Assembly: GCA_963649615.1 (NCBI GenBank)
Contig: CAVJIN010000027.1
Span: forward strand, 1 to 23,522
Length of the DNA: 23,522 nucleotides
Source: UBA9732 sp963649615
GTDB taxonomy: Bacteria > Spirochaetota > Spirochaetia > Sphaerochaetales > Sphaerochaetaceae
Direction: 5' to 3'
The notes under the pieces were generated by a model. It did not search any database and was not told the origin of the DNA. It saw only the letters and a program-made list of their open reading frames with translations. Position numbers and translations under genes: made by a program. Of this stretch, positions 22,621 to 23,522 are shown piece after piece (the stretch's first letter is position 1; each line of letters starts with the position of its first letter).

Positions 22621-23522
22621 ATGACTAAAAGCCATGAAGTGATAATTATAGGTGGAGGACCAGCTGGTCTTGCGTGTGGACAGTATAGTGCTAGAGCTGG
22701 CCGTGACACTGTGATAATTGAAGAACTCTCCACCGGTGGTCAGGCTATGATTATTGATGAGATTGAAAACTATCCGGGTCTTGGCAAGATAACAGGTTTT
22801 GAGTTGGCACAAAAATTTGAATCTCAGGCAGAATCCTTTGGTTGTGCTACAGTTTATGCATCTGTCTTTGAAATTAAAGTTCAAGAGAATGATACTTTTA
22901 TTGTTAAAACCAGTGATGGTGATTACGAGGCTAAAGCGGTTGTACTTGCAACTGGAGCAAAACACAGAAATCTTGGCGTTCCAGGAGAATTAGAGCTTAT
23001 AGGACATGGGGTTAGCTATTGCGCCACCTGTGATGGACCTTTTTTCAGAAACAAGAAAATCCTTGTCTGTGGTGGTGGAGACAGTGCTTGTCAAGAAGCT
23101 ATGTATCTTGCGAAACTTTCCTCTGATATCACAGTTTGCCACAGAAGGGACAAGTTCCGTGCTCAAGCTTCAATTGTTGATGCAATGAAAAAAACGGCAG
23201 GAATAAAAACTCTTATGAACACTGTTGTTGTTTCAATTAATGGAGAAAACAATAAGGTTAAGTCCGTCACTTTCCAAAACAAAGCAACTGGGAAAGAACA
23301 CACAGAAGACTATGATGGTGTCTTTGTTTTTGTTGGAAACAATCCTCAAACTCAATTGGTGCCTTTCTGCGATAAAGATGAATTTGGATATGTTAAGACC
23401 AACAAAGAGATGATGACAAATGTTCCTGGTTTATTTGCAATTGGAGATGTGCGAGACACTCCATTCAGGCAAATTGTTACGGCAGCTGCAGATGGTGCTG
23501 TGGCGGCACATTATGCCAGCGA
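22621..23522 (+). CDS. trxB: Thioredoxin reductase, 3' end beyond window
   Basis: The first 300 codons of thioredoxin-disulfide reductase are present; no stop is reached. The FAD-binding IIIGGGPAGLACGQYSARAG (residues 8-27), redox-active SYCATCDG (Cys134 and Cys137), NADPH-binding VCGGGDSACQEAMYLAKL with HRRDKFRA, and the second FAD contact LFAIGDVRD are all in family order. The enzyme reduces thioredoxin with NADPH. GGGAG lies about ten bases before the ATG. It closes a plus-strand operon behind tsaB. Confidence 0.95.
   Translation, partial: MTKSHEVIIIGGGPAGLACGQYSARAGRDTVIIEELSTGGQAMIIDEIENYPGLGKITGFELAQKFESQAESFGCATVYASVFEIKVQENDTFIVKTSDGDYEAKAVVLATGAKHRNLGVPGELELIGHGVSYCATCDGPFFRNKKILVCGGGDSACQEAMYLAKLSSDITVCHRRDKFRAQASIVDAMKKTAGIKTLMNTVVVSINGENNKVKSVTFQNKATGKEHTEDYDGVFVFVGNNPQTQLVPFCDKDEFGYVKTNKEMMTNVPGLFAIGDVRDTPFRQIVTAAADGAVAAHYAS

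Overview
The window looks like a chromosomal segment of a low-GC spirochaete, most probably a Treponema. The basis is the gene set and its order: a cytidylate-kinase-like protein, a very small omega-like RNA polymerase subunit and MiaA lie in a row (as I recall for Borrelia and Treponema), next to YicC, a short four-cysteine protein and an outer-membrane barrel of the PorV/FadL-like type seen in treponemes. This is inferred from translated sequence without any database search.

Layout. Bases 1-2210 (minus strand) hold tRNA-Asp, yhbY and an acyl-CoA synthetase with a clear promoter. Bases 2367-7287 (plus) are a tight operon: folC, an RqcH/NFACT-type ribosome quality-control protein, a shortened Memo-like protein and a one-pass membrane protein with a degenerate kinase-like cytoplasmic part. 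Bases 7230-10169 (minus) hold a four-cysteine mini-protein, yicC, cmk-like, rpoZ-like and miaA, with overlapping genes. Bases 10300-11562 (minus) hold the barrel protein and a TSCPD protein, divergent from dinB (11632-12801, plus). Bases 12798-17385 (minus) hold trmL, a secreted transglutaminase-like protein, serS and pncB. Bases 17487-19188 hold a glycosyltransferase-like gene and a PD-(D/E)XK-type nuclease gene that converge on an assembly gap; this is the most accessory-looking part. Bases 19357-20097 (minus) hold a nucleoside phosphorylase. Bases 20199-23522 (plus) are an operon of a TPR protein, tsaE, tsaB and the start of trxB.

Functional themes are translation and tRNA modification (tRNA-Asp, yhbY, miaA, serS, trmL, tsaE, tsaB, the RqcH-like gene), nucleotide and cofactor metabolism (folC, cmk-like, pncB, nucleoside phosphorylase), lipid activation, lesion-bypass replication and redox.

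The most notable things are in the spacers. (1) An array of 13-bp repeats, apparently eight units once an in-phase gap is counted, lies between a good promoter and the serS start, so it should be transcribed as the serS leader. (2) Upstream of the nuclease gene, two inverted repeats of identical geometry place four half-sites at helical-turn spacing over the promoter. (3) Several genes have a -10 box only 6-8 bases before the start codon and no ribosome binding site, which predicts leaderless or nearly leaderless mRNAs. (4) A palindromic interspersed repeat sits before yicC, at the edge of an assembly gap, and in degenerate form over the trmL promoter. (5) Short tandem duplications sit exactly over the stop codons of cmk and trmL.

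Three runs of N (10233-10299, 15597-15623, 18365-18409) interrupt the sequence; gene ends that fall in them are not known.
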